DNA of 64,000 nt from Streptomyces sp. R21 (lineage in GTDB: Bacteria > Actinomycetota > Actinomycetes > Streptomycetales > Streptomycetaceae). The notes under the pieces were generated by a model. That model searched no databases, was not told where the DNA came from, and worked only from the letters and a program-made list of their open reading frames with translations. This document shows positions 8,350 to 15,767 of this stretch, one piece after another. The stretch is taken from assembly GCF_041051975.1 (NCBI RefSeq), contig NZ_CP163435.1, positions 8,225,001 through 8,289,000 on the forward strand, given 5' to 3'. The position numbers and the translations under genes were made by a program. The first letter of the stretch is position 1; the number at the start of each line of letters is the position of its first letter.

Positions 8350-9297
8350 GTGACCGCAGAGGTGTTGCTGCCCGCGTTGGCCGCGAAGGCGCGTGGCGAG
8401 GTTCATCCGGTGGCCGCCGCCTGCACCCATGCCGACGCCGTGCTCGCCGACCGGCAGGACGGCACCGTCGTACGGCATGCCGACACCGTCGCCAAGGCCC
8501 ATGGTCCCGGCACGGACGCGCGGGAACTCTCGCTGCGGCTGTCCGTCGCCGCGCACCCGGCCCTGTCCGGGATCCTCCTGCCACCGCTCCGGCCCGAGCC
8601 CGTCGAGCTGCACGGGCGGCTGGTGACCTTCTGGCCGTACGGCGTCCCCGTCGACCCGGAGCACCCCGAGGCGGCGCCCTGGGAGGCCGCGGGCGGTCTG
8701 CTGGCCCGTCTGCACCGGGCACCCGTGCCGATGTCGGGACTGCCGCCGATGCGGGGCCCCGTCAAGGCGGCCCGGGCCATCGCCCGGCTCGGCGCGGCGG
8801 GCCCGCACCCCGCCGCCGCCCCCGTCCTGCGCGCCTGGGCCGGCCTGCCCGCCTGGGCCCGCGCCGAGGCCCCGATGCCCGACGCGCCCGCGGCCCTGTG
8901 CCACGGCGACCTCCACCTCGGCCAACTCGTACGCTCCCCGGAGCCGGCCGGCCCCTGGCTGCTCATCGACGTGGACGACCTGGGCGTGGGCGCCCCCGCC
9001 TGGGACCTGGCCCGCCCCGCGGCCTGGTACGCCTGCGGTCTGCTCCCGCCCGACGACTGGACCCGCTTCGTGGCCGCCTACCGGCAACAGGGCGGCCCCG
9101 CCGTCCCCGCCGACGGCGACCCCTGGCCCGCCCTCGACGCCGCCGCCCGCGCCCTCACCGTGCAGACCGCGGCCCTGGCGATCGCCAAGTCCGTCGCGGC
9201 CGACCGCCCGTTGGACGAGGTGGAGGAGGCCGTGGTCGACGCCTGCGACCGAATGACGGCCGTACCGGCGGAGTTGACCGGGGGTTTTGCGACGTAG
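8350..9297 (+). CDS. APH-fold phosphotransferase (aminoglycoside/choline kinase-like)
   Basis: A 315-aa protein with the APH kinase fold. The catalytic segment LCHGDLHLGQLV (around residue 182) and the metal-binding segment LLIDVDDLGVGAPAWDLARP follow the HGDxHxxN and xxxDxD pattern of the family, with Gln in place of the usual Asn in the catalytic loop (HGDLHLGQ). GTG 8350 has GAGGGGG 5 nt upstream; TACCCT at 8312 is a plausible -10. The gene stands alone between terminators. The natural substrate is unknown; nothing nearby suggests antibiotic resistance, and many actinomycete members are housekeeping small-molecule kinases. Confidence 0.85.
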   Translation: MTAEVLLPALAAKARGEVHPVAAACTHADAVLADRQDGTVVRHADTVAKAHGPGTDARELSLRLSVAAHPALSGILLPPLRPEPVELHGRLVTFWPYGVPVDPEHPEAAPWEAAGGLLARLHRAPVPMSGLPPMRGPVKAARAIARLGAAGPHPAAAPVLRAWAGLPAWARAEAPMPDAPAALCHGDLHLGQLVRSPEPAGPWLLIDVDDLGVGAPAWDLARPAAWYACGLLPPDDWTRFVAAYRQQGGPAVPADGDPWPALDAAARALTVQTAALAIAKSVAADRPLDEVEEAVVDACDRMTAVPAELTGGFAT

Positions 9298-9371
9298 GGT
9301 GCAACCGACCGAAGCCGGGCGGAGTCTGTCCTGGCGGAAGCAGTACCGACCGGCGAGGAGTTGAGCCGAGC

Positions 9372-9674
9372 ATGCAGTGTCCGAAGTGCCATGCGCCGAT
9401 GCACACGTACAACCGCAATGGTGTCCAGATCGAGCAGTGCAGCGGCTGCCGCGGGATATTTCTCGACTACGGCGAGCTGGAAGCGCTGACCCGGGTGGAG
9501 TCCCAGTGGTCGCAGCCCGCGCCGCCCCCGCAGGGCGCCCCGCAGGCCTACCCGTCCGCCCCCGCGCCCGCCTGGGGTGCCCCGCAGCACGGTGGACACG
9601 GCGGCGGCCACTACGGCGGCCACGGCGGTCACCACCGCCACAAGAGCTTCGGCCACATGCTCTTCTCGTCCTGA
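9372..9674 (+). CDS. Zinc-ribbon protein with His/Gly-rich tail
   Basis: A 100-aa protein. Residues 3-26 hold a C-x2-C-x16-C-x2-C zinc ribbon (CPKC, CSGC) of the TFIIB-like type, followed by a short helix. Residues 48-75 are Pro/Ala-rich, and the last 30 residues are rich in Gly and His (GGHGGGHYGGHGGHHRHK), able in principle to bind metal ions. ATG 9372 is preceded by GGCGAGGAG. Two hairpins follow the stop. Proteins of this type are common in bacteria but uncharacterised; a role in metal binding or transcription is only inference. Confidence 0.85.
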   Translation: MQCPKCHAPMHTYNRNGVQIEQCSGCRGIFLDYGELEALTRVESQWSQPAPPPQGAPQAYPSAPAPAWGAPQHGGHGGGHYGGHGGHHRHKSFGHMLFSS

Positions 9675-9698
9675 GCCTGTCCAGAGCGAAGGGCTCCT

Positions 9699-9730
9699 CC
9701 GGAAACGGGGGAGCCCTCTCCCGTTTCCGG
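9699..9730 (+). terminator. Terminator hairpin after the zinc-ribbon gene
   Basis: CCGGAAACGGG (9699-9709) pairs with CCCGTTTCCGG (9720-9730), 11 bp with a 10-nt loop, 24 nt after the stop codon. Confidence 0.7.
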
Positions 9731-9742
9731 GCTGGCTCACGA

Positions 9743-9779
9743 CAAAGCCCCCGACCGTACGAGACGGCCGGGGGCTTTG
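9743..9779 (-). terminator. Bidirectional terminator at the end of the tRNA cluster
   Basis: CAAAGCCCCCG (9743-9753) pairs with CGGGGGCTTTG (9769-9779), extended inward by three more pairs past one mismatch. It lies just downstream of the last tRNA-Val on the minus strand and after the zinc-ribbon gene on the plus strand, so it can serve both. Confidence 0.75.
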
Positions 9780-9781
9780 GC

Positions 9782-9856
9782 TGGTGCGCGATACTGGGAT
9801 TGAACCAGTGACCTCTTCCGTGTCAGGGAAGCGCTCTCCCGCTGAGCTAATCGCGC
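9782..9856 (-). tRNA. tRNA-Val (GAC), copy 3 of the cluster
   Basis: Read on the minus strand: acceptor GCGCGAT/ATCGCGC, D-arm TAGCTCAGC, anticodon loop CTGACAC giving anticodon GAC, and T-loop GGTTCAATCC. The body is 9785-9856; discriminator A and an encoded CCA (9782-9784) follow. It is the last gene of a five-tRNA cluster. Confidence 0.95.
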
Positions 9857-9896
9857 AGGTCACGCGGCCGGAGCCACGCTTGCTGCTGGACTTGCG

Positions 9897-9968
9897 TGCG
9901 CGATACTGGGATTGAACCAGTGACCTCTTCCGTGTCAGGGAAGCGCTCTCCCGCTGAGCTAATCGCGC
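9897..9968 (-). tRNA. tRNA-Val (GAC), copy 2 of the cluster
   Basis: Same body and acceptor (GCGCGAT/ATCGCGC) as the copy at 9785, anticodon GAC, discriminator A. CCA is not encoded after it, so the end must be added by nucleotidyltransferase. Confidence 0.95.
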
Positions 9969-10004
9969 GGGGTTCGGTCCGAGGACCAGGATCCGAAGAT
10001 CCAG

Positions 10005-10076
10005 TGGACGATACTGGGATTGAACCAGTGACCTCTTCCGTGTCAGGGAAGCGCTCTCCCGCTGAGCTAATCGTCC
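10005..10076 (-). tRNA. tRNA-Val (GAC), copy 1 of the cluster, variant acceptor stem
   Basis: Body identical to the other two Val-GAC genes but with acceptor stem GGACGAT/ATCGTCC; both strands of the stem changed together, so pairing is kept. Discriminator A, no encoded CCA. Confidence 0.95.
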
Positions 10077-10077
10077 T

Positions 10078-10151
10078 TGGAGGTGGAGACGGGATTTGAA
10101 CCCGTGTAGACGGCTTTGCAGGCCGTTGCCTCGCCTCTCGGCCACTCCACC
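10078..10151 (-). tRNA. tRNA-Cys (GCA)
   Basis: Acceptor GGTGGAG/CTCCACC, anticodon loop CTGCAAA (anticodon GCA), T-loop GGTTCAAATCC. Body 10081-10151, discriminator U with encoded CCA at 10078-10080. Confidence 0.95.
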
Positions 10152-10190
10152 AGGAGCGTAGGGGTTCGGGAAGATCCCCCACTTCCTGCG

Positions 10191-10263
10191 AGCGGACGAC
10201 CAGGTTCGAACTGGCGACCTCAACCTTGGCAAGGTTGCGCTCTACCAACTGAGCTACGTCCGC
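10191..10263 (-). tRNA. tRNA-Gly (GCC)
   Basis: Acceptor GCGGACG/CGTCCGC, anticodon loop TTGCCAA (anticodon GCC), T-loop AGTTCGAACCT, discriminator U, no encoded CCA. It is the first gene of the minus-strand cluster. Confidence 0.95.
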
Positions 10264-10305
10264 TTGTCGTTTCCGGATCGCTTGCGCGTCCCGGCGACGT
10301 GTTGA

Positions 10306-10333
10306 ACTCTAGCGGATTCCGGGGCCAGCACAA
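10306..10333 (-). promoter_or_regulatory. Promoter of the tRNA cluster
   Basis: On the minus strand, -35 TTGTGC (10333-10328), a 16-nt spacer, and -10 TAGAGT (10311-10306), about 43 nt before tRNA-Gly. The -35 box lies inside the palindrome at 10328-10347. Confidence 0.55.
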
Positions 10334-10347
10334 AAACGCGTTTGTGC
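10328..10347. promoter_or_regulatory. Palindrome overlapping the tRNA promoter
   Basis: GCACAAA (10328-10334), 6-nt centre AACGCG, TTTGTGC (10341-10347). It is AT-rich for this genome and lies between the divergent tRNA cluster and pabB, so it could be an operator for either side. Confidence 0.4.
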
Positions 10348-10406
10348 AGCGTGCTGCGGTGCGCCCGCTGAACGACATGGTCAGGGCACCCGCAGGTCAC
10401 CCGCCC

Positions 10407-10412
10407 TAGACT
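10407..10412 (+). promoter_or_regulatory. -10 box of pabB, probable leaderless transcript
   Basis: TAGACT ends 7 nt before the GTG start of pabB, the spacing expected when transcription begins at the start codon. No Shine-Dalgarno precedes the GTG. No good -35 is visible. Confidence 0.5.
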
Positions 10413-10419
10413 CGACTGC

Positions 10420-11457
10420 GTGCTCGACCTCGCTCCTCTCGCCCGCTTCGGCGGCCTCGTCGCCACCGGTCTCCTCGATGTCACCGACGATCCCGCGGCC
10501 CTGGACTCCGCCGGCTTCTGGGCCGTGTCCGCCGACTTCGAAGGCCGTCTGACGTGCGCGCGCTTCCGGGACGTACGCAAGGAGCCGGTGCCCGCGCCCG
10601 TGCCGGGGAAGTGGCGGGGCCCTGCCGCCGGTGACTGGAAGTCGTCCCTCGACCACGACGCGTACACCGCGGGCGTACGCCGTATCCGCGAGCACATCGC
10701 GGCCGGCGAGGTCTACCAGGCGAACCTCTGCCGGGTGCTCTCCGCGCCCGTCGCGCCCGACGCCGACGTGGACGACCTGACCGCTCTTCTCGCGCGCGGC
10801 AACCCGGCGCCGTACGCCGGAACGATTCGGCTGCCCGGCCACGGCGTGGAGATAGCCACCGCGTCGCCCGAGCTGTTCCTGCGCCGCGACGGCCGGATCG
10901 TCGAGTCGGGCCCGATCAAGGGCACCGGGCGCACCGAGGCGGACCTGCTGCAGAAGGACTACGCCGAGAACGTGATGATCGTGGACCTCGTCCGCAACGA
11001 CATGGGCCAGGTGTGCGCCACCGGCAGCGTGACCGTTCCCGACCTGTGCGTGGTCGAGAAGCACCCGGGCCTCGTCCACCTCGTCTCCACCGTCCACGGC
11101 GAACTGCGCGAGGACGCAGGGTGGCCGGAGCTCCTCGCCGCCGCCTTCCCGCCCGGGTCGGTCACCGGAGCGCCCAAGTCCAGCGCGCTGCGGATCATCG
11201 ACGCCCTGGAGACGGCGCCGCGCGGCCCGTACTGCGGCGGCATCGGCTGGGTCGACGCCGACCGCGGAACCGGCGAGCTGGCCGTCGGCATCCGTACCTT
11301 CTGGATCGACCGCGCCGAAGACGTCCTGCGCTTCGGTACGGGCGCGGGCATCACCTGGGGCTCCGACCCCGAGGGGGAGTGGCGGGAGACCGAGCTGAAG
11401 GCGGCGCGACTGCTCGCGGTAGCGTCGGGGGCGTACGAGGCAAGCGGAGGGAACTAG
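10420..11457 (+). CDS. pabB: Chorismate-binding enzyme, aminodeoxychorismate synthase component I-like
   Basis: A 345-aa enzyme that aminates chorismate for p-aminobenzoate and folate. The chorismate-binding core is clear: SGPIKGTGRTEADLL, KDYAENVMIVDLVRNDMGQV, FPPGSVTGAPKSSALRIID, and GTGAGITWGSDPEGEWRETE near the C-terminus. It lacks the glutamine amidotransferase part, so it needs a separate partner or free ammonia. GTG 10420 has a TAGACT box 7 nt upstream and no ribosome site. The pabC-like gene starts 1 nt after the stop, so the two are cotranscribed and probably coupled. Anthranilate synthase is the alternative but the pabC neighbour and the short length favour PabB. Confidence 0.9.
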   Translation: MLDLAPLARFGGLVATGLLDVTDDPAALDSAGFWAVSADFEGRLTCARFRDVRKEPVPAPVPGKWRGPAAGDWKSSLDHDAYTAGVRRIREHIAAGEVYQANLCRVLSAPVAPDADVDDLTALLARGNPAPYAGTIRLPGHGVEIATASPELFLRRDGRIVESGPIKGTGRTEADLLQKDYAENVMIVDLVRNDMGQVCATGSVTVPDLCVVEKHPGLVHLVSTVHGELREDAGWPELLAAAFPPGSVTGAPKSSALRIIDALETAPRGPYCGGIGWVDADRGTGELAVGIRTFWIDRAEDVLRFGTGAGITWGSDPEGEWRETELKAARLLAVASGAYEASGGN

Positions 11458-11458
11458 C

Positions 11459-12280
11459 GTGAAGATCTGGCTCGACGGCGGGTTGCAGGACATGGAGTCC
11501 GCCCGCGTCTCCGTCTTCGACCACGGGCTGACCGTGGGCGACGGCATCTTCGAGACCGTGAAGGCGGTCGACGGGCGGCCGTTCGCGCTGACCCGGCACC
11601 TCGACCGGCTGACCCGCTCGGCGCGCGGGCTGGGACTGCCCGACCCCGATCTCGACGAGGTCCGCCGCGCCTGCGCCGCCGTCATCGAGGCCAACCCGAT
11701 GCCGCTGGGCCGCCTGCGCATCACCTACACCGGCGGCCACGGCCCGCTCGGCTCCGACCGCGGTGAGCACGGCCCGACGCTCGTGGTGGCCCTCGGCGAG
11801 TCCGCGCGGCGCCCCGACTCCACCGCCGTGGTCACCGTGCCGTGGACCCGCAACGAACGCGGCGCCCTCACCGGCCTCAAGACCACCTCGTACGCGGAGA
11901 ACGTCGTCGCCCTCGCCCGCGCCCGTGAACAGGGCGCCACCGAGGCGCTGTTCGCGAACACGGTCGGGCAGCTGTGCGAGGGCACCGGCTCCAACGTCTT
12001 CGTCGTGCTCGACGGGGAGATCCACACTCCGCCGGTCGCCTCCGGCTGTCTCGCCGGCATCACCCGGGCGCTCGCCGTCGAGTGGACGGGCGCCAAGGAG
12101 ACCGACCTGCCGCTGGACGTGCTCGAGCACGCGGACGAGATCTTCCTGACGTCCACGCTGCGCGATGTGCAGGGCGTGCACCGGGTCGACGGACGCGAAC
12201 TCCCGGGCGCGCCCGGCTCCGTGACCGCCAAGGCCATGCGGATCTTCGACGAGCGCAGCGGGGACGATCTCGACCCGTAG
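11459..12280 (+). CDS. pabC: Class IV aminotransferase, aminodeoxychorismate lyase-like
   Basis: A 273-aa PLP enzyme of fold type IV, expected to release pyruvate from aminodeoxychorismate to give p-aminobenzoate. Visible features are the N-terminal VFDHGLTVGDGIFETVKA, the lysine in LKTTSYAENVVALARA (the PLP Schiff base), and the EGTGSNVFVVLDGEI and SGCLAGITR phosphate-binding segments. The GTG start is 1 nt after the pabB stop, with GGAGG upstream inside pabB. The order pabB-pabC supports the lyase role over branched-chain or D-amino-acid transamination, which share the fold. Confidence 0.88.
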   Translation: MKIWLDGGLQDMESARVSVFDHGLTVGDGIFETVKAVDGRPFALTRHLDRLTRSARGLGLPDPDLDEVRRACAAVIEANPMPLGRLRITYTGGHGPLGSDRGEHGPTLVVALGESARRPDSTAVVTVPWTRNERGALTGLKTTSYAENVVALARAREQGATEALFANTVGQLCEGTGSNVFVVLDGEIHTPPVASGCLAGITRALAVEWTGAKETDLPLDVLEHADEIFLTSTLRDVQGVHRVDGRELPGAPGSVTAKAMRIFDERSGDDLDP

Positions 12281-12350
12281 GGGACGGCAGGGACAAGGGC
12301 CGGGTTCGGTACTGCTCCCGATCCCGGTCCCGCTTCTGTGGGATAACCGG

Positions 12351-12379
12351 ATGACGGCAGGCCGCAGGGCGGGTACAAC
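12351..12379 (+). promoter_or_regulatory. Promoter of the GNAT gene, probable leaderless transcript
   Basis: -35 ATGACG (12351-12356), 17-nt spacer, -10 TACAAC (12374-12379). The -10 ends 7 nt before ATG 12387, and there is no Shine-Dalgarno, so the mRNA probably starts at the initiation codon. Confidence 0.55.
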
Positions 12380-12386
12380 ACCCCTG

Positions 12387-13211
12387 ATGACCACCACCCT
12401 GCGGCCGACCGAGCCGCTTCAGCACGCCGCCGACGGAACGCGTTCGCGCCATTACCAGGTGTGCGTGAACAGCCGTCCCGTGGGCGCGATACACCTCGCC
12501 ACGCGCCCGGTCTTCGGACCGCCCGTAGCGGCGATTGAGGACCTCCGCATCGAGGAGCCGGACCGGGGGCGCGGCCGCGGCACGGTCGCCGCGCTCGCCG
12601 CCGAGGAGATCGCGCGCGGCTGGGGCTGCGAACGGATCGAGATGTCGGTCCCGGGCGAAGCGGCTGCCGCGCGGGCCCTGTCCACCGCACTCGGTTACAT
12701 CCCCCGCAGCCGCTGGATGGAGAAGGCGCTCGGCGCCGTCGCCCCCGAGTTGCCCGCCGGCAGCGTCGGCCGTCCCATGACGAAGGCCGAGTTCGCGCCC
12801 TGGGAGGCGCGCGGACGGGAGAGTTACGCGAAGGAGTGGATCGCGCGGGGCGTACCCGCCGACGAGGCGCACGCCAAGTCGCAGCACGACCACGACGAGC
12901 TGCTGCCGCAGGGCATGGCCACGGAGAACATGCTGTTCAGCGTCCTGGAGCACGAAGGGACCGCGGTGGGCACCCTCTGGGTGGCGCTCCAGGACGATCG
13001 GGCCTTCGTCTTCGACGTCGAGGCCGACGAGGCGTTCCGCGGCCGGGGACACGGCCGGACGCTGATGCTGCTGGCGGAGGCCCAGGCGGTGGCCGCGGGC
13101 AGGAACCGCATGGGCCTCAACGTCTTCGCGGGCAATGCCCCGGCCGAGCGGCTCTACGAGTCGCTCGGCTACGAGACCACCACGTACCACCTGTACAAGC
13201 CGCTGCTGTAG
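12387..13211 (+). CDS. Tandem-GNAT acetyltransferase
   Basis: A 274-aa protein with two GNAT-type halves. The first half has a degenerate acetyl-CoA loop (EEPDRGRGRGTVAALAAEE, residues about 52-70); the second has the canonical EADEAFRGRGHGRTLMLLAE followed by GLNVFAGNAPAERLYESLGYE near the C-terminus, so the second domain is probably the active one. The architecture resembles MshD (mycothiol synthase) but key identity with MshD is not evident. ATG 12387 is chosen because the promoter lies 7 nt upstream; an in-frame ATG at 12351 would lie inside the -35 box. The substrate is unknown. Confidence 0.85.
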   Translation: MTTTLRPTEPLQHAADGTRSRHYQVCVNSRPVGAIHLATRPVFGPPVAAIEDLRIEEPDRGRGRGTVAALAAEEIARGWGCERIEMSVPGEAAAARALSTALGYIPRSRWMEKALGAVAPELPAGSVGRPMTKAEFAPWEARGRESYAKEWIARGVPADEAHAKSQHDHDELLPQGMATENMLFSVLEHEGTAVGTLWVALQDDRAFVFDVEADEAFRGRGHGRTLMLLAEAQAVAAGRNRMGLNVFAGNAPAERLYESLGYETTTYHLYKPLL

Positions 13212-13247
13212 GGCCCTCGACAGCGAGGGCCACGACTGCGGACGCGG

Positions 13248-13772
13248 TCAGGCTTCCCGCTCGGCCAGCAGCCGGTCGGCGATCTCCTCGATGCGCGCGC
13301 GCAGCCCGTCCTGGCTCTTGCCGCCGTCCAGACGCTCGCCGCCGATGACGTATGTCGGCGTGCCGGTGACGCCGATCGCCTTGCCCTCGGCCTGGTCGGC
13401 GTCGACGATCAGGATGTGCCGGCCGTCGATCAGGGCCGTGTCGAACTCCTCGGCGTCCAGGCCGAGTTCGCGGGCCACCTCGACCAGGAAGGACTCGCCC
13501 CCGCGGTCCAGCTCCTCGACGCGGCCCAGCACCGCCTCGACGTACGGCCAGGTCTTCCCCTGCTCGGCGGCCTCCTCGGCGGCCTGTGCCGCGGCGAAGG
13601 CGTGCTTGTGCTTCTCCAGCGGGAAGTGCCGCAGCCGCAGTTCGAGACGGTCGCCGTAGCGGGCGCGCAGGGCGCGGAGGTCGTCGAGGGCGCTGCGGCA
13701 GTCCGGGCACTGGAGTTCGCACCAGACGTCCAGGACGGGGGCGGCCGGGCGGGCGGGGGAGGAGTCGCTCAT
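13248..13772 (-). CDS. DsbA-family thioredoxin-fold oxidoreductase
   Basis: A 174-aa thioredoxin-fold protein with active site CPDC (residues 22-25), an extra Cys at 18, a helical insertion, and the cis-Pro segment GVTGTPTYVIGG near residue 140. There is no signal peptide or membrane segment, so it is probably cytoplasmic, like FrnE/DsbA-like proteins of actinomycetes. ATG 13772 starts MSDSSPARP. The gene is convergent with the GNAT gene (36-nt gap). Whether it is an oxidase, isomerase or glutathione-transferase-like protein cannot be settled. Confidence 0.88.
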   Translation of the reverse strand: MSDSSPARPAAPVLDVWCELQCPDCRSALDDLRALRARYGDRLELRLRHFPLEKHKHAFAAAQAAEEAAEQGKTWPYVEAVLGRVEELDRGGESFLVEVARELGLDAEEFDTALIDGRHILIVDADQAEGKAIGVTGTPTYVIGGERLDGGKSQDGLRARIEEIADRLLAEREA

Positions 13773-13979
13773 GGGCACCAGTCTCCCAGTCCGGGCCCGG
13801 GTGCCCCAATCGGGATCTCGGCTGCCGACTCCGTACGACGCCGACCGGGACCTGGGGAGGAGTCCGACCCGGAGATGTCCCTGAGGTCCGGCCGGGGCAT
13901 GGCACATGGGGCATGGGGCGGTGCAGGATGGAAGGGACGAACCGACCGCTGCCCCACTGAGCCCTGCCTGGAGGACCGG

Positions 13980-14423
13980 ATGATTGCCGAGACCGTCTGT
14001 TCCGCCGTTTCCGCCGCAGGCCTGGGCATTGCCGTGGTCACGGCGTACCGCAAGCGCTTTCTCGCGGCCGCCCGCATCGCCGCCTACTCGCTCGTGCCCG
14101 TCGCCCTGGTCATGACCGGGATCGTCGGCTGGATCGCCGACACCGCCTTCAGTCCGAGCGCCTGGGCGGGCTTCGTCCTGCTCGGCGGGGCCTGGCTGCT
14201 GTTCATGACCACGCGGGCCGTGGAGCGGCGCAGCGGCGGCACACGGAAGGAACGCAAGGCGGCGAAGGCCGCCCAGCGCGAGGCGGTCGCCCCCGCGGCC
14301 TCCGCGCCCTCCCTGGGCCCGGCCACCCGTCCGGCCGCCCGGCCCGCAGCGTCGCCCCGCCCCGCCAAGTCCGGGGACGATTTCAGCGACATCGAAGCCA
14401 TCCTGAAGAAGCACGGCATCTGA
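13980..14423 (+). CDS. Small multi-pass membrane protein, unknown function
   Basis: A 147-aa protein with three hydrophobic stretches (residues about 5-22, 33-55 and 62-80), then a basic Ala/Pro-rich cytoplasmic linker and a C-terminal FSDIEAILKKHGI that looks like a short amphipathic helix, possibly a protein-binding tail. GGAGG lies 6 nt before ATG 13980. It is divergent from the DsbA-like gene across about 200 nt. I do not recognise a characterised family. Confidence 0.78.
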   Translation: MIAETVCSAVSAAGLGIAVVTAYRKRFLAAARIAAYSLVPVALVMTGIVGWIADTAFSPSAWAGFVLLGGAWLLFMTTRAVERRSGGTRKERKAAKAAQREAVAPAASAPSLGPATRPAARPAASPRPAKSGDDFSDIEAILKKHGI

Positions 14424-14636
14424 CGAAGGCCGTAGAGAGCCACCGCATCCGACGGCGCGGACGACCGCGCGGGGGCGGCCCGGCCACCGGGCGATCTGAA
14501 ACGACACAGAGGATCAGGCGAGTGCGCGCAAGCGATCACGTCCGAACCCGCGCTTCACGGATATTGGCGAACTCCCCGTCATTCCGGGCGTGTTGATCGC
14601 GGGTGGGGTGCTCCCTGCGCCATCATCGCCCGCGAG

Positions 14637-14789
14637 ATGCTGGACACAACACAGAGCGACGCCGCCGCCCCTCCCAAGGAGCCGCGGGGTTGTCTCTTCG
14701 CTCTTTCCCAGCCACCGCTGATGATCTTCCTAGCGGTGATCGGCTGCCTGCTCCTCATGGCTTCGCTGCACGACCTGCTGCTGCTCTGA
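14637..14789 (+). CDS. Possible 50-aa membrane peptide
   Basis: A short open frame from ATG 14637 encodes a soluble acidic/proline N-terminus (about 20 aa) and one hydrophobic helix (PLMIFLAVIGCLLLMASLHD) with three cysteines overall. Codon third positions are GC-rich except for a rare CTA. No convincing ribosome site precedes it (GCGAG directly abuts the ATG), which lowers confidence. A hairpin follows 9 nt after the stop. Confidence 0.5.
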   Translation: MLDTTQSDAAAPPKEPRGCLFALSQPPLMIFLAVIGCLLLMASLHDLLLL

Positions 14790-14797
14790 GACGTACG

Positions 14798-14830
14798 CGA
14801 ACCCCCCGGCGTCACCCGCCGAGGGTTTCG
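14798..14830. terminator. Imperfect hairpin, probable terminator
   Basis: 14798-14811 pairs with 14817-14830 in 12 of 14 positions, loop TCACC. It lies after the small membrane peptide and downstream of the convergent CGNR gene. Confidence 0.5.
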
Positions 14831-14924
14831 TCGACACCGTGCCGAAAGCAGTGCCGGCATCGCATGGACGTCACATCGACCTCCCGCGGTCGTCGCGTCG
14901 ACCTCCCGCGGCCGTACGTCGCCG

Positions 14925-15482
14925 TCAGCCCGCGGCTTCCTTGCGTCGCGCCCGGTACGCGGCCACATGCAGCCGGTTTCCGCAGGTGCGGCTGTCGCAG
15001 TAGCGGCGCGAGCGATTGCGGGAGAGGTCGACGAAGGCGCGCCCGCAGTCGGGGGCCTCGCAGCGCCGCAGCCGCTCCTGTTCCCCGGCCACCACGAAGA
15101 AGGCCAGCGCCATACCGCAGTCGGCCGCGAGGTGATCGGCGACGGAGGCGCCGGGTGCGAAGTAGTGCACATGCCAGTCGTAGCCGTCGTGGTCGGTGAG
15201 GCGCGGCGTGGTCCCGGCCGCCGCGACCAGATCATTGATGAGCCCGGCGGCGGTCCGCGCGTCGGAGGCGGCGAAGACCCCGGCGAACAGGTCGCGGACC
15301 TTCCGTACGGCCGCGAGATCGTGCTCGGACAGCATCCCGACATCGCTGAACTCGTGCGTTCGTACGAAATCCGCGAGGGACGCGACATCCGCGAGCCCGT
15401 CCGCCGTGTTTTCCTCCGCCACCGTGTTCACCAGATCCACCACGGCGTCGAGGGCGCACCTGGTGTCGTGGGTGATCAGCAC
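14925..15482 (-). CDS. ABATE/CGNR zinc-finger protein, putative transcription regulator
   Basis: A 185-aa protein with the typical two-part layout: an N-terminal helical ABATE domain (residues 1-130, possible ligand sensing) and a C-terminal CGNR zinc finger with C-x4-C and C-x4-C pairs (CEAPDC, CDSRTC) and the diagnostic CGNRLHVAAYRAR. GTG 15482 is chosen because GGGAG lies 9 nt upstream; the frame extends further but without a site. It stands alone on the minus strand. The family is thought to act in transcription regulation; no target is evident. Confidence 0.88.
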   Translation of the reverse strand: MLITHDTRCALDAVVDLVNTVAEENTADGLADVASLADFVRTHEFSDVGMLSEHDLAAVRKVRDLFAGVFAASDARTAAGLINDLVAAAGTTPRLTDHDGYDWHVHYFAPGASVADHLAADCGMALAFFVVAGEQERLRRCEAPDCGRAFVDLSRNRSRRYCDSRTCGNRLHVAAYRARRKEAAG

Positions 15483-15650
15483 GTTTCGCTCCCTGGCCTG
15501 GGGGTCGGGCGGGCGCCCGCCGATGTTGGCCGATGGTAATGGCTTCCCGGTGCGTGGGACCGGCCCTCTCACCGCCGGGACCGCTCCGGCGCCAGGTGCC
15601 AGGCGCTGACACTTCGACGTACGGCCGGGTGCGGGGTCCCGGCGGAACGC

Positions 15651-15692
15651 ATCGGCGCCGCCTCCGCGGAAGTCCGCGGCGACGGCGCCGAT
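15651..15692 (-). terminator. Terminator of ssgB
   Basis: ATCGGCGCCG (15651-15660) pairs with CGGCGCCGAT (15683-15692), and an inner CCGCGG (15664-15669) pairs with CCGCGG (15674-15679) around loop AAGT. It lies 76 nt after the ssgB stop on the minus strand. Confidence 0.75.
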
Positions 15693-15767
15693 GTATGCCC
15701 TATGCGGTTGTCTGAGCCCGAGCCGTCTCCCCGAGTGGACGGCGCCGGGCGGCTCTGAGGTACCTCG

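Noticed and set aside
8350..9297. Aminoglycoside resistance gene
   Set aside because: The APH fold is shared by many housekeeping kinases, the catalytic-loop Asn is replaced by Gln, and there is no resistance context.
8223..9371. N-terminal extension of the zinc-ribbon frame
   Set aside because: The frame runs through the APH-fold gene in another phase. The real start is ATG 9372, with its own ribosome site directly before the zinc ribbon.
9785..10076. Regular repeats about 110 bp apart resembling a CRISPR array
   Set aside because: The repeated units fold as tRNA-Val with anticodon GAC; unit length and spacers do not fit CRISPR.
10420..12280. pabB-pabC as part of an antibiotic cluster using p-aminobenzoate
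   Set aside because: No synthase, tailoring or resistance genes are nearby; folate supply is the simpler reading.
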